Source: Luteimonas colneyensis (GTDB taxonomy: Bacteria; Pseudomonadota; Gammaproteobacteria; Xanthomonadales; Xanthomonadaceae). Taken from it: a DNA stretch of 64,000 nt. Position numbers and translations under genes: made by a program. The stretch covers positions 186,001 through 250,000 of the forward strand of contig NZ_JACSQJ010000003.1 of NCBI RefSeq assembly GCF_014836665.1, given 5' to 3'. This document shows, one piece after another, positions 20,438 to 30,902 of the stretch (the stretch's first letter is position 1; each line of letters opens with the position of its first letter). Below the pieces are notes generated by a model. It was given only the letters and a program-made list of their open reading frames with translations. It ran no database searches and had not been told where the DNA came from.

Positions 20438-22042
20438 GTGCCCCCAGATGCCCCCGATCGCGCCATGCGGCGCGAGCTGTACCTGCTGGCCCTGTACCGG
20501 ACGCTCGAGGCGGCGATGCTCGCGCTGGCGGTGTTCGGCCCGCTGAAGGGCGCCTTCGGCGGCGAGGCCCGCGACCAGGCCCTGGCCACCGCCGTGGCCG
20601 CCACCTACCTGGTCGCCGCCGCGGTGCTGCTGCTGCTGTCGGGGCGCAGGTCGGTGCCGCTGGCCTCGCACGTCGTGGTGGGCGTCCTCATCGACATCAC
20701 CGTGGCCACCCTGGCCACCCATGCCCTGCCCTTCGCCGGGCCCGGCATCGCGATGATGCTGCTGTTCAACGTCGGCGCCGCCGCCCTGCTGCTGCCGCTG
20801 CACCTGGGCCTGGCCGCGGCCGCGCTGGCCTCGGGCGCGCTGGTGGTCCAGTACGTCATGGTGCTGGCTGATGGCAACACGCTGCGCGAGCGCCCGCTGG
20901 CCGAGGTGCTGATGTTCTCGGTCAGCTACCTGGCCATGGCCACGCTGACCAACCTGCTGGGCCGCGACATGCGCGAAAGCCGCGACCTCGCGCACCGGCG
21001 CGGCGCCGAGGCCGCCAACCTGGCCGAGGTCAACGAGCTGATCATCCGCCGCATGCGCGTGGGCGTGCTGATGGTCGACGGCGCCGGCCGCATCCGCATG
21101 GCCAACGAGGCCGCGCGGATCCTGCTGGGCGAATCCGGCCCCGACCCCGAGGCCGCCCCGCGCACCCTGCCGCAGATCTCCCCGGCGCTGGCCATGCGCG
21201 TGGCCGAATGGCGCCGCAGCGGCCAGGCCGACGACACCCCGCTGACCATCGGCGACGACGGCAACGAGGTGCTGCCGCGCTTCACCCGCCTGCTGGCGAC
21301 CGACGACACCACCCTGATCTTCCTCGACGACACCGCCCTGGTCTCGCGCCGCGCCGAATCCCTGACCCTGGCCGCGATGGGCCGCTTCTCCGCCAGCCTC
21401 GCCCACGAGATCCGCAACCCGCTGGCCGCGATCAGCTACGCCACCCAGCTGCTGGAGGAATCGCGCGACATCGGCGACAGCGACCGCCGCCTGCTGCAGA
21501 TCGTCCACCAGCAGTGCATGCGCACCAACGCCATCGTCGAGAGCGTGCTGGGCCTGGCCCGGCGCGAGCGCGCCCAGCCCGAACAGGTCGACCTGGTCGG
21601 CCTGGTGCGGGCCTTCATCGCCGACTACCGCCAGACCTGCCCGGAGGAGAACGCCAGCATCCGCCAGGGCGGCCAGCTGCCGGAAGTGCCGGCCATGGTC
21701 GACCCGCGCCACCTGCAGCAGATCCTGACCTCGCTGGCCAACAACGCCGTGCGCCACGGCCACCAGCCCGGCGAGCCGGCGCGGATCACCATCCATGTCG
21801 ACCTGCTGGACGGCCGCCCGGTGATCGACATCACCGACCGCGGCCCCGGCATCCCCGATGCCGTGAGCCACCAGCTGTTCCGGCCCTTCTTCACCACCTC
21901 CGAGCAGGGCACCGGCCTGGGGCTGTACATCGCCCACGAGCTCTGTCGCGCCAACGACGGGCGGCTGGAGTATGTCTCCGTGCCCGGCGGCGGCGCCTGC
22001 TTCCGGATCACCCTGCGCGGGGGATCGGTGATGCTGGGCTGA
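20438..22042 (+). CDS. pilS: Type IV pilus sensor histidine kinase PilS
   Basis: A 534-residue kinase. About six hydrophobic segments in residues 10-180 form the membrane sensor, followed by a PAS-like region ([20 protein letters not shown]). The HisKA domain has H323 in [13 protein letters not shown], and the ATPase domain has the N-box NNAVRH and the G-boxes DRGPGIPD and [12 protein letters not shown]. PilS phosphorylates PilR to control pilin transcription. GTG 20438 was chosen for the GGAG seven bases upstream; GTG 20411 and ATG 20465 are alternatives in frame. Confidence 0.92.
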   Translation: MPPDAPDRAMRRELYLLALYRTLEAAMLALAVFGPLKGAFGGEARDQALATAVAATYLVAAAVLLLLSGRRSVPLASHVVVGVLIDITVATLATHALPFAGPGIAMMLLFNVGAAALLLPLHLGLAAAALASGALVVQYVMVLADGNTLRERPLAEVLMFSVSYLAMATLTNLLGRDMRESRDLAHRRGAEAANLAEVNELIIRRMRVGVLMVDGAGRIRMANEAARILLGESGPDPEAAPRTLPQISPALAMRVAEWRRSGQADDTPLTIGDDGNEVLPRFTRLLATDDTTLIFLDDTALVSRRAESLTLAAMGRFSASLAHEIRNPLAAISYATQLLEESRDIGDSDRRLLQIVHQQCMRTNAIVESVLGLARRERAQPEQVDLVGLVRAFIADYRQTCPEENASIRQGGQLPEVPAMVDPRHLQQILTSLANNAVRHGHQPGEPARITIHVDLLDGRPVIDITDRGPGIPDAVSHQLFRPFFTTSEQGTGLGLYIAHELCRANDGRLEYVSVPGGGACFRITLRGGSVMLG

Positions 22043-22123
22043 GCCCAAGCCTTTGACACTCGTCACAGTCTCGTGAAAAGTGCCAAAATTGGTCACCCGG
22101 ACCGGAAGCCAGCCTTTTCAACC

Positions 22124-23521
<1,398 letters not shown>

Positions 23522-23904
23522 TCCCGGAGCAGCGGATCAAGGGGCCGCTGACGCTGACGCTGGCGGGTCGGGACGGGCGCGGCGAGCTCTCGGGTTTCGC
23601 GCAAGCCATGACGACCGGATTCAAGATTCCGTGAAATTGGTCACAAAATCGCGTCGCCTTGTGCCCTTTCGCGTCACTTCAGGCCACAAAAAGTGACGCA
23701 TCGCGTCTGCAATTTCCCGCCAGTGACACTCCGGATCGTGAATCCGGTTGCATATCCGTTCATCCGCGGTCGAGAACCCACACTTGGCACGGGTTCTGCA
23801 TACACTTCCCTGCACGTGCGGCATCGCACGGCATCAGCGGTTCCGGAACCCAAGCCGGCACCGCCGCACGTGAAGTTCAAATCAACCCTAGGGGAGTTAC
23901 CCAA
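23522..23904 (+). promoter_or_regulatory. pilA1 upstream control region
   Basis: This 383-bp gene-free stretch contains, in order: GTGA-N6-TCAC (23631-23644), which includes AAATTGGTCAC, also present upstream of pilR at 22086-22096; an inverted repeat GCGTCACTT/AAGTGACGC (23671-23679 and 23691-23699); the sigma54 promoter listed separately; and in the 5' leader a perfect palindrome GGTTCCGGAACC (23839-23850). The first two lie about 90-155 bases upstream of the promoter, where NtrC-type activators such as PilR usually bind. Confidence 0.5.
23785..23800 (+). promoter_or_regulatory. Sigma54 promoter of pilA1
   Basis: TGGCACGGGTTCTGCA fits the -24/-12 consensus TGGCAC-N5-TTGCA with one mismatch and correct GG-GC spacing. 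It predicts a start site near 23811 and a leader of about 94 bases. Confidence 0.85.
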
Positions 23905-24333
23905 ATGAAGAAGCAGTCTGGTTTTACCCTGATCGAACTGATGATCGTGGTTGCGATCATCGCCATCCTGGCCGCGATTGCGCTGCCGGCTTACCAGGAC
24001 TATGTGGCCCGCTCGCAGGTTTCGGAGGCCAACTCGCTGGCATCGGGCGCCAAGACCGCTGTGGCTGAGGAGTACGCCAACACGGGTGCCTTCACGGGCA
24101 TCGATAACACCACCGCCGGCCTTGCCGTCGCGGGCAGCATCACCGGTGACTACGTCACCGGGGTCGCCGTGAGCGGCGGCGTGATCAGCGCCACGATGGG
24201 CAACAGCGCCAGCGCCAAGGTCAGCGGCGACAACCTCGTCCTGAGCCCGATCGACCAGGGCGGCTCGATCTCCTGGACCTGCACCGAGAGCACCATCGAG
24301 ACCAAGTACCTGCCGAGCGTCTGCCGCGACTGA
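23905..24333 (+). CDS. pilA: Type IVa major pilin PilA (copy 1)
   Basis: A 142-residue prepilin. The leader MKKQSG is cut before Phe7, giving [16 protein letters not shown] with the conserved Glu at position 5 of the mature pilin. The C-terminal disulfide loop is bounded by the cysteines in SWTCTES and PSVCRD. PilD (46.2 kb) should process it and PilB/PilC assemble it. AGGGGAG at 23890-23896 is a strong ribosome-binding site. Residues 6-41 are identical to the second pilin at 28.4 kb, while the central region differs. A strong terminator follows. Confidence 0.95.
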   Translation: MKKQSGFTLIELMIVVAIIAILAAIALPAYQDYVARSQVSEANSLASGAKTAVAEEYANTGAFTGIDNTTAGLAVAGSITGDYVTGVAVSGGVISATMGNSASAKVSGDNLVLSPIDQGGSISWTCTESTIETKYLPSVCRD

Positions 24334-24359
24334 TCGCACAGCACTACTGTTGTATATGC

Positions 24360-24388
24360 AAGGGCCGCAATGCGGCCCTTGCTTTTTT
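24360..24388 (+). terminator. Intrinsic terminator of pilA1
   Basis: AAGGGCCGC-AAT-GCGGCCCTT is a perfect 9-bp stem followed by GC and six T residues. It is the clearest rho-independent terminator in the window and lies 11 bp before the next start, so downstream genes depend on read-through or their own promoter. Confidence 0.93.
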
Positions 24389-24399
24389 AGAGCCATCCA

Positions 24400-26334
24400 A
24401 TGTCCACCCGCGACCCAACACTCCGCCGCGTTGCTCCCCTGCTGCTGATTCCAGCCATCTGGCTGGTATGGCACATGGCGCTCCCGGGTGGATTTATTTT
24501 TGACGACTTCCCGAACCTGGTCCGGGCCAGCGGCTGGAAAGCGGATTCCCTGTCACCCCGGGCACTGCTTGACGCCATGAACAGCGGACTGACCAGCGAT
24601 GGTGGACGGCCGCTGTCGATGCTCAGCTTCGCCATCAACCACGCGACAACCGGCCTTGACCCCTGGTGGCTCAAGGCGACGTCGCTGGCGCTGCACGCCA
24701 TCAACGGTGTACTTGTCGCCCTGCTCGTTCACCGCGTTCTTGCAGCCCGTCCCTTGCCATCCAGCACGCCGCTGTCACTGGCGCCGGCAGCCTGGCTGAT
24801 CGCATTTGCATGGGCAGCCCACCCCGTCCAGGCGTCCACGGTCGCCTACACGGTGCAGCGCATGGAGATCGGCGCAGCCACCGGAGTCCTTCTCTCCCTG
24901 CTGTCCTACGTCACCTTCCGTCGGCGGCAACTGGCAGGCGACAGAGCCTGGCCATTCCTCGTGCTGACCGCGGCCACGTGGGCAATCGGGCTTGGCTTCA
25001 AGGAAAGCGCAGCCATAGCCCCCGCCCTGGCCGTGCTGGTCGAATGGATATGCTTCGGCTTCCGAAACCGGAGCGGCATGCCCGACCGCCTGCTCATTGG
25101 GGCTTTCGCGACAGGCGGCCTCGCTGCGCTGGCGGCGTTCATCATCATGGTCCTGCCGCTCACCAGCGCTGCCGCGTATGCGCCACGCGCGTTCGACGCG
25201 GCAGGGCGAACAAGCACCCAGTTTCCGGTCCTGTGCCACTACCTGGCCCTGATCTTCTGGCCGGCGTCCGACACCTTCCGGTTCTATTACGACGACTTCC
25301 CGGTTTCACTGACCCCTTGGCATGACGCCCGGACGATCCTGTCCATCGCGGCGATCCTTGCAGCCGTGCTCGGAGCCTGGGCACTGCGACGGCGCTGGCC
25401 ATTGGTAACGTTCGGCACGGCGTGGTTTTTCGCCTGCCACGCCATCACCAGCAGCCCGATCCCCTTGGAGCTTGCCTTCGAACACCGAAACTACCTGGCA
25501 CTGCTGGGTCCGCTGCTCGTCATTGCCAGCCTCCTCGCCACGGCCACGAAACGCCTGCATGGAGACGCCCGTCTCACTCTTGCGGCAACCGTGACCCTGG
25601 CGATTTCGGCCTTGGGTGCAATACAGGGTGCAACCTGGGGCAATCCAGCCAAGCTCGCGCTGACGCTTGAAAACCGGGCTCCCGGCTCCGCTCGGGCCGC
25701 GTATGGGTTCGCCACCCAGATGGTGGAAGCCGCACACGGTGACCCTTCCTCGCCGGCATGGTCACTCGGCATGGGCACACTGCAGCGCGCAAGCCACTTG
25801 CCCTCGGCATCACCGCTGATTCCGCAGGCGATCATCGTGCTCAGCGGCCAACAGGGCACCCCCCCACCCGCAGGCACCTGGGATCAGTTTCGTCGACTTC
25901 TGCTGCAGCGCCAATTGGGACCGGAAGGCATCGGGTCCCTGTACGCCGTCATCCAGTGCCGGGTTTCCGGTACCTGCCAGCTGCAGGACGACGAGCTGCT
26001 CGCCACCCTGCTCCAGGTCATCGCCGCGAACCCGCGCAACGCAAGGCTGCACACGTTGTATGCCAACGTTGCCTGGAACATCCTGGGCGACCGCGAGCTC
26101 GCCATCCGCATGCAGCGCGAAGCGGTCGCCTTGAGTGGGAGCGGCACATCCGCACTGCTTGGCCTGGCAGAGTTCCTGCTGGCCTCCGGTGAGCCCGACG
26201 CGATCGCCGAAGGACGGAACCTTCTGGAGTCGATACGCCGGAACCCGACAAGCGGCAGGACCTCGAGCGCCCTGTCCGCGCTCGAAGCCCGCTATCCGGC
26301 TTCATCTGCCCACTTTGACGATCAGTCTCCGTGA
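24400..26334 (+). CDS. TMTC-like GT-C membrane glycosyltransferase with C-terminal TPR-like region (paralogue 1)
   Basis: A 644-residue protein: about ten hydrophobic segments in residues 10-430, then a soluble helical TPR-like region. GT-C features are an acidic pair in the first periplasmic loop (GGFIFDDFPNL, about 30-40), GRPLSMLSF, HPVQASTVAYTVQRMEIG (resembling the HPV...R.E motif of TMTC/DUF1736 proteins), GFKESAA and FEHRNYLA. Such enzymes use a lipid-linked sugar and act outside the cytoplasmic membrane. The position directly after pilA suggests pilin as acceptor, which is inference. The gene at 28860 is its closest paralogue here. Its stop overlaps the next start (GTGA). Confidence 0.72.
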   Translation: MSTRDPTLRRVAPLLLIPAIWLVWHMALPGGFIFDDFPNLVRASGWKADSLSPRALLDAMNSGLTSDGGRPLSMLSFAINHATTGLDPWWLKATSLALHAINGVLVALLVHRVLAARPLPSSTPLSLAPAAWLIAFAWAAHPVQASTVAYTVQRMEIGAATGVLLSLLSYVTFRRRQLAGDRAWPFLVLTAATWAIGLGFKESAAIAPALAVLVEWICFGFRNRSGMPDRLLIGAFATGGLAALAAFIIMVLPLTSAAAYAPRAFDAAGRTSTQFPVLCHYLALIFWPASDTFRFYYDDFPVSLTPWHDARTILSIAAILAAVLGAWALRRRWPLVTFGTAWFFACHAITSSPIPLELAFEHRNYLALLGPLLVIASLLATATKRLHGDARLTLAATVTLAISALGAIQGATWGNPAKLALTLENRAPGSARAAYGFATQMVEAAHGDPSSPAWSLGMGTLQRASHLPSASPLIPQAIIVLSGQQGTPPPAGTWDQFRRLLLQRQLGPEGIGSLYAVIQCRVSGTCQLQDDELLATLLQVIAANPRNARLHTLYANVAWNILGDRELAIRMQREAVALSGSGTSALLGLAEFLLASGEPDAIAEGRNLLESIRRNPTSGRTSSALSALEARYPASSAHFDDQSP

Positions 26335-28190
26335 CGTACCCGCTTGACCAGAGCCCCGCCTTGCTTCCGGCACGCCGCAGGACCCCAAGCGTGGCAGCGG
26401 ACGACAAGCTCGTATTCGCATCGGCAGTTGTGGCCGCGACGGCCCTGGTGCTACTGGTCTACTGGCCCGTTACCAAGGCCGGCTACGTCTGGGACGACCT
26501 GCTGACGTTCCAGCAGCGCGGGTGGCTGTACCACGGCGATGCCTGGAAGCACTACATTTTCACCGGCTTCAACGAGTGGACACATTATTTCAGGCCGCTC
26601 GTCGTGGCCCTGTTCGTGCTCCAGGCCCGGCTGTTTGGCGGTGCACCCGAGCCGATGCACATGGTCACCCTGGGGATGCATCTGGCCAACGTCACCCTTG
26701 TGGCAGTGCTCGCCAAGTCGCTCACGCCCCCGGAATGGAAGTGGCGCAAGCTCCTCCCGCCGCTCAGCGGGCTGCTGTACGGCCTGCACCCCATGCTGGT
26801 CGAATCCGTCACCTGGATCGGCTGCCAGTTCGACCAGGTCCAGGTCATGGCGGCACTCGCAGGCCTGCTGTGCTCCCGTCGCATCGACAATCCCTGGCTG
26901 CGCGCGTTGGCCGTGGCCGGTTGCTTCCTGCTCAGCGCAGGTGCCAAGGAATCCGCGGCCAGCTTTCCCGCAATCGTCTTCCTCTTTGATTGGCTGCAGC
27001 GCAGCGATCGCAACCTTGCTCCTGCCACCCGGATCTTTGCACTGCTGCGTCGCAACTGGCCCGTGTACACGGCACTTTTGCTCGCAGGGCTCCTCTATCT
27101 GGGGCTGCGCCGCACCATGATGGGCGCAACGATCGCTGGCCTCGAGCCCTGGATGCTGACCCCCGACCAAGCCCGGCTGGATGCCATCGCCTATGTCTAT
27201 CTCAAGTACTGGTCGGTCGTGATCGGCATCCCGACCGACCTGAATCCGCTGCATCCGATCGGATCCGTGCAATTCGGCACCAGCGCTTGGCTGATGGGCC
27301 TGCGCATCCTTGGAGCCCTGGGTATTCTGGGTCTGGGCTTCCTGGCGCTGTCCAGGCGTTTCCCGGCGCTCGGGGTACTCGTGCTCGCCGCGACGGCCTA
27401 CCTCCTTCCCGTGCTTGGAATCATTCCGATCCAGTTCGACGGCAGTATCTACCACGAACGCTACGCCATCGGAGCGATTGCGCTCGCATGCACCCTCCTG
27501 CCCTTGATCATCCATGAGTTCCGCCACGTACTCGCCGGAATGCCCCTGCTTTCGAAGCTGCTGCCAGTCCTCGCACTCGCGTGGCTGGCCTGGGCAATCC
27601 CCAACATCCGCACCACCATCCCGCTATGGTCGAACAACGTGGCTCTTTGGGAATGGACCGTTCGGGGCAACCCCGGGAGTCCGCACGCGCTCGGGAACCT
27701 CATCAGCGCCTACATATTCGTCGGTGACGACGACAACGCGCGGAAGCTGGTCAGGCAGGCACTCGACGACGGAACGGCCTGCGACAACTGCTACGTCAAC
27801 GGCTTCATGATCGCCGTGCGCGATGGTGACACCGACATGATCGAGGGCACACTGGAGCGAATCAGGACCTCCCCGACCCTCTTCCAGGATAGCGGCCACC
27901 GCTATTTCTATTTCAGGGCGGTCGGCCACCTGGAACTTCGCCTCGGCAACCCGGAGTCTGCGATGAATGCACTCCGCGCCGCGATGGACATCGAGCCTCA
28001 AGAGCCTTTTGCCCACATGCTCATGGCAGAGGCCCTGATGGCTCGGGGCTCGGCCGCCGAGGCCAAGGCAGAGGCCGCACTGGCAGTGGAGCTGTCGCCC
28101 CCCAAGGACAGGAACGGCAGGCGCCAGCTGTCCCATCGCATTCTTGCAGGCGAGTCCGTACACGGCACTGCGCTCACACCCCCGGATTGA
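26331..28190 (+). CDS. TMTC-like GT-C membrane glycosyltransferase with TPR repeats (paralogue 2)
   Basis: A 619-residue protein. Hydrophobic segments occupy about 25-430, with the loop motif AGYVWDDLLTFQQRG, HPMLVESVTWIGCQFDQVQVM, GAKESAASFPAI and IYHERYAIG. These are the counterparts of DD, HPV, KES and EHRNY in its neighbours, but it is the most divergent of the three. The C-terminal ~150 residues form TPR-like helices (GNPESAMNALRAAMDIEPQEP; MARGSAAEAKAEAALAVEL). GTG 26331 overlaps the preceding stop. I infer a periplasm-facing glycosyltransferase, possibly acting on pilin or on the lipid-linked glycan. Confidence 0.7.
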   Translation: MTYPLDQSPALLPARRRTPSVAADDKLVFASAVVAATALVLLVYWPVTKAGYVWDDLLTFQQRGWLYHGDAWKHYIFTGFNEWTHYFRPLVVALFVLQARLFGGAPEPMHMVTLGMHLANVTLVAVLAKSLTPPEWKWRKLLPPLSGLLYGLHPMLVESVTWIGCQFDQVQVMAALAGLLCSRRIDNPWLRALAVAGCFLLSAGAKESAASFPAIVFLFDWLQRSDRNLAPATRIFALLRRNWPVYTALLLAGLLYLGLRRTMMGATIAGLEPWMLTPDQARLDAIAYVYLKYWSVVIGIPTDLNPLHPIGSVQFGTSAWLMGLRILGALGILGLGFLALSRRFPALGVLVLAATAYLLPVLGIIPIQFDGSIYHERYAIGAIALACTLLPLIIHEFRHVLAGMPLLSKLLPVLALAWLAWAIPNIRTTIPLWSNNVALWEWTVRGNPGSPHALGNLISAYIFVGDDDNARKLVRQALDDGTACDNCYVNGFMIAVRDGDTDMIEGTLERIRTSPTLFQDSGHRYFYFRAVGHLELRLGNPESAMNALRAAMDIEPQEPFAHMLMAEALMARGSAAEAKAEAALAVELSPPKDRNGRRQLSHRILAGESVHGTALTPPD

Positions 28191-28208
28191 GATCCCCGAC
28201 AAGGGGGT

Positions 28209-28224
28209 TGGCAAGCTTCTTGCA
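28209..28224 (+). promoter_or_regulatory. Sigma54 promoter of pilA2
   Basis: TGGCAAGCTTCTTGCA matches the -24/-12 consensus TGGCAC-N5-TTGCA with one mismatch. A start near 28236 would give a leader of about 155 bases before the second pilin gene. It begins 18 bp after the preceding stop codon. Confidence 0.85.
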
Positions 28225-28391
28225 CAGTCATTGATGGAGCAGGGGGCGCGATATGGGGTATCGACGCGGCATGCGTCGACGTCACGACCGCCGGGTCCCG
28301 CCTTTCAGTTCCGGTATGCGCCAGCAAGCGCAACGGCCTGACGCAACGCGTCGGATACAGACGAAGAATGGCAGCTACAGGGGGGGGCCAT

Positions 28392-28814
28392 ATGAAACGC
28401 GCCCAAGGCTTTACGCTGATCGAACTGATGATCGTGGTGGCGATCATCGCCATCCTGGCTGCAATCGCCTTGCCGGCCTACCAGGACTACGTCGCCCGCT
28501 CGCAGGTAAGCGAGGGCTTTTCGCTGTCCACCGACGCGCGCATGGCGATCGTGGTCTACCACGCCGACAGGGCCAGCTACCCCGTCGACAACACTCAGGC
28601 CGGCATCTCCACGGCAGCGTCGATCGTCGGCGATTACGTGGAGTCCGTCACCATCGGGAATGGGAATGGCCAGATCGACGTCCTGTTTGGCAACGAGGCA
28701 AGTGCAAAGATTGCAGGCCAGTCGCTGGTCATGACGATGGTGGACGAAGGTGGAGCCTTCCATTGGCGCTGTTCCGGGCTGGAGTCGAAGTACTTGCCTT
28801 CCGTCTGCCGCTAA
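28392..28814 (+). CDS. pilA2: Type IVa pilin PilA (copy 2)
   Basis: A 140-residue prepilin: leader MKRAQG, then [16 protein letters not shown]. Residues 6-41 are identical to copy 1, and the C-terminus (WRCSG ... KYLPSVCR) is very similar, but the centre is different. The ATG at 28392 follows a run of seven G. The second copy has its own sigma54 promoter and sits between the second and third GT-C genes. It could be an alternative major pilin or a minor pilin; I cannot tell which is dominant. Confidence 0.93.
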   Translation: MKRAQGFTLIELMIVVAIIAILAAIALPAYQDYVARSQVSEGFSLSTDARMAIVVYHADRASYPVDNTQAGISTAASIVGDYVESVTIGNGNGQIDVLFGNEASAKIAGQSLVMTMVDEGGAFHWRCSGLESKYLPSVCR

Positions 28815-28859
28815 ACTGTCGGCTATGCGGGCCCCGCTACCCGCCAAGCCTTTCCGTCC

Positions 28860-30902
28860 ATGGCAAACCCACGCGTCCGCGCACGACTGCCGCTGTCCGC
28901 GCGTCCGCTGGTCTGGTGGCTCGGTGGGCTGATCCTCGCGTCGGCCGCAGTGCTCGTATACTGGCCGGGGACCAGCGGCGACTTCCTGTTCGATGACTTC
29001 GCCAACCTGCCCGCGCTGGGCCGCTACGGCGGCGTGCGCGACCTGCAGACTTTCCTGTATTACCTCGCTTCGGGCATCGCGGATCCGACCGGCCGCCCGG
29101 TATCGATGCTGTCCTTCCTGATCGATGCCAGGGACTGGCCTGCCGATCCCTTCTCCTTCAAGCGCACCGGCATCCTGCTGCACGCCGTCAATGGCCTGAT
29201 GCTCTACGGCATCCTGTCCGCCCTCGGGCGACGCCTGTCCGCGGACGCCACCCGGGTTCGCGCAGCCGCACTCATGGCCGCGGCACTGTGGCTGCTGCAT
29301 CCGCTGTGGGCATCCACCGTCCTGTACATCATCCAGCGGCAGGCGATGCTGGCGGCATTCTTCGTGCTGGCGGGCATTCGCGCCTGGATCGCCAGCCGCG
29401 ACGCCTTCGACGAAGGACGCCCCCGGGCCGGCTGGACGTGGGCCATCGCCGCAATGCCGTTTCTCGGACTGCTCGCAGGCTTGAGCAAGGCCAATGGCTT
29501 CCTGCTTCCGCTGCTGTTGCTCGTCCTGCAAGTAACCGTACTACGTCCCTCCCGGGCCGAAGACGGCCCTGCACGCAGGTCCCGGTTCCTGCTGGCAACT
29601 GCCCCGTCGATGGCCATCTTCGCCGCGCTGGCCGCGCTGGGTTGGGAGGCGTCCGGAGGCAATGCCCGGCGCAGCTTCGACCTTGGCCAACGCCTGCTGA
29701 GTCAGCCACGGGCGCTGGTCGATTACCTGCACCAACTGTTCGTCCCTGGCCTGGGCAACACGGGCGTGTTCGCGGACAGCTTCGTCGCCTCTTCAGGGCT
29801 GTTCTCGCCGTGGAGCACCCTTCCCGCGCTTTTTCTGGTCCTTGCGATGGCATTGACCGGTTGGGGACTGCGTCGATCCAGGCCCATACTGGCCTGCGCC
29901 CTGCTGTTCTTCCTCGCGGGGCACGCTCTGGAAAGCGGACCGCTTATGCTCGAACTCTATTTCGAGCATCGCAATTATCTCCCGGCGACCCTCATTTTCT
30001 GGCCTGTTGCGTGGTGGCTGTGCGCGCCCGGACGTTATCGAACCTTCCGAATCGCCGGCGGAACCGCGGCCACGTTACTGCTGTTGATGCTCACCTTCGC
30101 CCAGGCCACCCTTTGGAGCGACCCCCTCGCGCTCGCCCGGGACTGGGCCACCCGCAATCCGGAATCCGCAAGGGCACAGACCTACGCTGCGCAACAAGAG
30201 CTCTCGCACGGCCACGTGGCCACCGCCGAACGGCGCCTGGTCGACAACCTGGCCCGCCATCCTGGAGAAGCCCAGTTCGCCCTCAATCTCCTGAACCTGA
30301 GGTGCCAGAGAGAAATGGTTGCACGCTCCGACCTTGAGAAAGCCGGCCACGCCATCGGGGCCGAAGGCATCAGACTGGACATCGTCAACCAATGGCTCGG
30401 GAGCGTACTGGCGCCAGGCTCCCGGCATCCATGCACAGGCCTTCCGGATACCGCCGTGACCGAGCTACTCCAGCGCGCTATTCCCGAGCGCCCGGCATCT
30501 GCCGAGGAACAGGCACGCATCGCGGACCTGCTGGGCCTGCAGGCGCTGCGTCGCCATCAATGCCATGAGGCGGAAATGTTCTTCTCCGTTCGGCTGCGTG
30601 CGCAGCCCCGCCCCGAAGCTGTCCAGAACCAGACGGCCTTGCTGGCAACACATTGCAGTCCGGCGGTGGCACTGGGGCACCTCGAGCGCTACCTGGATGC
30701 CGGGGCCCCCGTGGCACGGGCCTCGAGCCCGGCCCTCCGGATGCGGGACAGAATGGCGGAATCGTCCTGGACGAGGCACTGGGACGAACTGCTGGAACAA
30801 TTGCGCGAAGACAGCTCCGCCAGCCAGACCGGAGGAGAGGCAGGACCACCCTCCCTGCAAGATGGTCCTGGCTCCACTGCAACCGGGAGCATTGACCCAT
30901 GA
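28860..30902 (+). CDS. TMTC-like GT-C membrane glycosyltransferase with TPR-like region (paralogue 3)
   Basis: A 680-residue protein closely parallel to paralogue 1: GDFLFDDFANLPAL, GRPVSMLSF, HPLWASTVLYIIQRQAML, GLSKANGFLLP and YFEHRNYLPATL. Hydrophobic segments cover about 15-430. The C-terminal part has helical repeats including RRLVDNLARHPGEAQFALNLL. KES of the other copies reads SKAN here. It follows pilA2 by 45 bp, so the arrangement pilin then GT-C gene occurs twice. The stop overlaps the next start (ATGA). Acceptor and donor are unknown. Confidence 0.72.
   Translation: MANPRVRARLPLSARPLVWWLGGLILASAAVLVYWPGTSGDFLFDDFANLPALGRYGGVRDLQTFLYYLASGIADPTGRPVSMLSFLIDARDWPADPFSFKRTGILLHAVNGLMLYGILSALGRRLSADATRVRAAALMAAALWLLHPLWASTVLYIIQRQAMLAAFFVLAGIRAWIASRDAFDEGRPRAGWTWAIAAMPFLGLLAGLSKANGFLLPLLLLVLQVTVLRPSRAEDGPARRSRFLLATAPSMAIFAALAALGWEASGGNARRSFDLGQRLLSQPRALVDYLHQLFVPGLGNTGVFADSFVASSGLFSPWSTLPALFLVLAMALTGWGLRRSRPILACALLFFLAGHALESGPLMLELYFEHRNYLPATLIFWPVAWWLCAPGRYRTFRIAGGTAATLLLLMLTFAQATLWSDPLALARDWATRNPESARAQTYAAQQELSHGHVATAERRLVDNLARHPGEAQFALNLLNLRCQREMVARSDLEKAGHAIGAEGIRLDIVNQWLGSVLAPGSRHPCTGLPDTAVTELLQRAIPERPASAEEQARIADLLGLQALRRHQCHEAEMFFSVRLRAQPRPEAVQNQTALLATHCSPAVALGHLERYLDAGAPVARASSPALRMRDRMAESSWTRHWDELLEQLREDSSASQTGGEAGPPSLQDGPGSTATGSIDP

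Noticed and set aside
22053-22081. TTGACA upstream of pilR as a sigma70 promoter
   Set aside because: The hexamer 17 bases downstream (AAAAGT) is too poor; pilS and pilR are probably co-transcribed.
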